This document shows positions 6,296-8,035 of a DNA stretch of 8,035 bases, piece after piece; positions within the stretch are counted from its first letter, which is position 1; the number at the start of each line of letters is the position of its first letter. The notes beneath the pieces were generated by a model that worked only from the letters and a program-made list of their open reading frames with translations, was not told the DNA's origin and ran no database searches. The stretch is taken from assembly GCA_029881635.1 (NCBI GenBank), contig JAOUMG010000065.1, positions 1-8,035 of the forward strand. Direction: 5' to 3'. Made by a program: the position numbers and the translations under genes. The DNA comes from Paracoccaceae bacterium. Lineage in GTDB: Bacteria; Pseudomonadota; Alphaproteobacteria; Rhodobacterales; Rhodobacteraceae.

Positions 6296-7883
6296 GGGTC
6301 ATGTCTTTCCATTCTGCGGGGATCACCGGTGTCGCGGCGATCAGCGCCTTGGTATAGGGCTGCTGCGGCCGGGTGAATACCGTTTCGGTTGCACCTTCTT
6401 CCACGATCCTGCCTGATTTCATCACCAGAACCCGGTCGGTGACTGACCGGACCACGGAAAGGTCATGGCTGATGAAGAGATAGGCCAGCCCATGGCTTTC
6501 CTGCAGCCTTGCGAGAAGGTCGAGCACTTGCGCGCGCACCCGGACATCAAGCGCTGAGACGGCTTCGTCCAGCACGATGAGGTCGGGCCGGATGATCAAC
6601 GCGCGGGCGATGGCGATGCGCTGCCGCTGGCCGCCGGAAAACTCGTGAATGTATTTACCCATGTCGTCGGGTTTAAGCCCGACCTCGATCAAAGCATCCG
6701 CAACCCGGTCACGGATATCCTCGGGCGCACCGGTCAGGTGGAACGGTTCTGCCACCAGCCGGTCAACCCTGTGGCGGGGGTTGAAGCTGCCATAGGGGTC
6801 CTGAAAGACCACCTGCATGCGGGCGCGCAGGGTGGCTGGCATTGCCCCGCCGGCCTCGACCGCTGTGCCGCCGAGCCCGATGGCGCCAGACTGGAGCCTT
6901 TCCAGTCCCAGGATCGCGCGGGTCAGTGTGGACTTGCCACAACCGCTTTCACCGACGAGGCCGAGGCTTTCGCCTTTGTGGATGGTCAGGCTGACACCGT
7001 CAACCGCCCTGAGACGCACATGAGGGGCAAACACCGAGGGGCGCGGCAGGATGTATTCGCGCACCGCGTTATCAACTGTCAGGAGCGGTTCTGCCTGCGA
7101 CTGCGACCGGCGGTGTGGCTGATGCGAGGAGGCCGCGAATAGACGGCGCGTATAGTCGTGGCGCCGTTGCCGAAACAGGATTTCGGTTTCGCCCTGTTCA
7201 ACGATCTTGCCATTTTGCATCACCGCCGTGTGGGTGGTGCGCCCCGCCACGACGGCGAGATCGTGAGTGATGAGCATCAGGGCCATGTCTTCGTCCTGCG
7301 TGAGACCGATCAGCAGGTCCAGGATCTGTCCTTGGGTTGTCACGTCAAGGGCGGTCGTGGGTTCATCGGCGATCAGCAGTTTCGGGCGCAGCGCGATGGC
7401 CATGGCAATCGCCACCCTCTGGCGCTGGCCGCCCGACAGTTCATGCGGATAGAGCGAGAGGGGAAACCGGTCTTCGGGCAGGCCGACACGGTCGAGTTTC
7501 TGCCTTGCCGCTTCGCGGGCGGCACTGCGCGAAGCGGCGCGGTGGATCAGAAGCGTTTCAGCGACCTGATCGCCGATGGTTTGCATGGGGTTTAGGGCTG
7601 TCATCGGTTCTTGAAAGATCATGCCGATGTCATTGCCGCGAAGCTGGGTCAATTGCTTCTCGGACAGGCCCAGCAGGTCCTGCCCGAGGAAATGCGCCGA
7701 CCCCGTTGCCACCGATCGGTGTGGCAACAGACCCATGATTGCAAGTGCAGTCATCGATTTGCCCGACCCGCTTTCACCGACGAGACCGAAGGTTTCACCC
7801 GGGGCCATGTCGAACGAAACCCCGGAAAGGATCTGGGTCTGGCCAATCGCCACGGTGAGATTGCGAACTGACAGAAGGCTCAT
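6288..7883 (-). CDS. Dipeptide/oligopeptide-type ABC transporter ATPase with two fused ATP-binding domains
   Basis: A 531-residue protein containing two complete ABC ATPase domains, as in GsiA and YejF, corresponding to DppD and DppF fused. Domain 1 has Walker A GESGSGKS (36-43), Q-loop [11 protein letters not shown] (90-100), signature LSGGQRQR (149-156), Walker B LLIADEP (169-175) and the switch H207. Domain 2 has GESGCGKS (311-318), Q-loop [11 protein letters not shown] (360-370), signature FSGGQRQR (415-422), Walker B LIVLDEA (435-441) and H473. The residue after the second catalytic Glu is Ala where Pro is more usual. A linker rich in Arg, Ser and Gln (about 252-266) joins the halves. 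It would power uptake of peptides or related compounds at the inner membrane. The start at 7883 overlaps the permease stop by 4 nt (ATGA), with GAGG 8 nt upstream. The aldehyde dehydrogenase gene follows with an 8-nt overlap. Confidence 0.95.
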   Translation of the reverse strand: MSLLSVRNLTVAIGQTQILSGVSFDMAPGETFGLVGESGSGKSMTALAIMGLLPHRSVATGSAHFLGQDLLGLSEKQLTQLRGNDIGMIFQEPMTALNPMQTIGDQVAETLLIHRAASRSAAREAARQKLDRVGLPEDRFPLSLYPHELSGGQRQRVAIAMAIALRPKLLIADEPTTALDVTTQGQILDLLIGLTQDEDMALMLITHDLAVVAGRTTHTAVMQNGKIVEQGETEILFRQRRHDYTRRLFAASSHQPHRRSQSQAEPLLTVDNAVREYILPRPSVFAPHVRLRAVDGVSLTIHKGESLGLVGESGCGKSTLTRAILGLERLQSGAIGLGGTAVEAGGAMPATLRARMQVVFQDPYGSFNPRHRVDRLVAEPFHLTGAPEDIRDRVADALIEVGLKPDDMGKYIHEFSGGQRQRIAIARALIIRPDLIVLDEAVSALDVRVRAQVLDLLARLQESHGLAYLFISHDLSVVRSVTDRVLVMKSGRIVEEGATETVFTRPQQPYTKALIAATPVIPAEWKDMTHA

Positions 7884-8035
7884 ATCGTGCGCCTCAGCCG
7901 TGGGTCGACATGGTCGCGCAAACCGTCACCCAGGAGGTTGAGGCCAAGGACGGTGAAGACAATGGCGAGGCCCGGGAAGATCGCCACATGGGGCGCCAGC
8001 GTGACCATGGTCTGCGCCTCGGCCAGCATCCGGCC
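7880..8035 (-). CDS. Peptide ABC transporter permease, DppC type (partial, C-terminal 51 residues)
   Basis: Only the C-terminal 51 residues are inside the window; the gene continues past the right edge. The segment contains a hydrophobic stretch, [20 protein letters not shown] (about residues 12-31 of the visible part), and then [16 protein letters not shown]. This is the highly conserved end of the last membrane helix and tail of DppC/OppC-type inner-membrane permeases. The stop codon TGA at 7882-7880 overlaps the ATG of the fused ATPase gene in an ATGA, as is usual for tightly linked peptide-transporter operons. The solute-binding protein and partner permease would be expected further to the right, outside the window. 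Confidence 0.9.
   Translation of the reverse strand, partial: GRMLAEAQTMVTLAPHVAIFPGLAIVFTVLGLNLLGDGLRDHVDPRLRRTI

Noticed and set aside
5612..6376. 254-residue open frame on the plus strand opposite the aldehyde dehydrogenase
   Set aside because: No family features and no ribosome-binding site I could support; the opposite strand has an intact catalytic dehydrogenase.
6288..7883. Gene-fusion artefact or frameshift joining two ATPase genes
   Set aside because: Both domains are complete, with a sensible linker, and fused double-domain peptide ATPases such as GsiA and YejF are well known.

Overview
The window looks like the chromosome of an alphaproteobacterium, most likely a Rhodobacteraceae (Roseobacter-group) species. 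The reasons are the high GC content, the style of the proteins, and an intergenic hairpin followed by a C-rich GGAATATTT tail, a motif I recall as common between genes in that family. The organism assignment is inference. The region is a dense block of catabolic and transport genes. I see no phage, transposon, CRISPR, tRNA or rRNA signal, and no gene-free stretch longer than about 170 bases.

Layout from left to right. (1) 1-736, minus: the N-terminal half of a GabD-type succinate-semialdehyde dehydrogenase, cut by the window edge. (2) 737-819: a divergent promoter region holding the perfect palindrome ATTTGATCAAAT. (3) 820-1608, plus: an alpha/beta hydrolase resembling kynurenine formamidase-type esterases (HGGYW and GHSAGG motifs). 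(4) 1609-1778: a convergent gap with a bulged hairpin. (5) 3580-1779, minus: a classical NAD(H)-type SDR followed by a P1/S58 peptidase (DmpA/NylC-like N-terminal nucleophile hydrolase), with a G/C-rich hairpin repeat between them. (6) 3581-3707: a divergent promoter region with a 7-bp inverted repeat. (7) 3708-4870, plus: an SDR-fold protein that appears to have lost the catalytic Tyr and Lys, followed by a small ACT-domain protein. (8) 8035-4841, minus: the end of a DppC-type peptide ABC permease, a double-domain peptide ABC ATPase and a second aldehyde dehydrogenase. These three are joined by 4-nt and 8-nt start/stop overlaps. The last gene runs 30 bp into the ACT gene from the opposite side.

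Taken together, the genes suggest uptake of a peptide-like or amino-containing compound, hydrolysis of an amide or ester bond, and oxidation of alcohols and aldehydes to acids. This is a proposal from gene content. The genes lie in at least five transcription units on both strands, so one shared pathway is not shown. The most unusual feature is the SDR-like protein without its YxxxK catalytic pair. I found no convincing evidence of an entirely new type of system.
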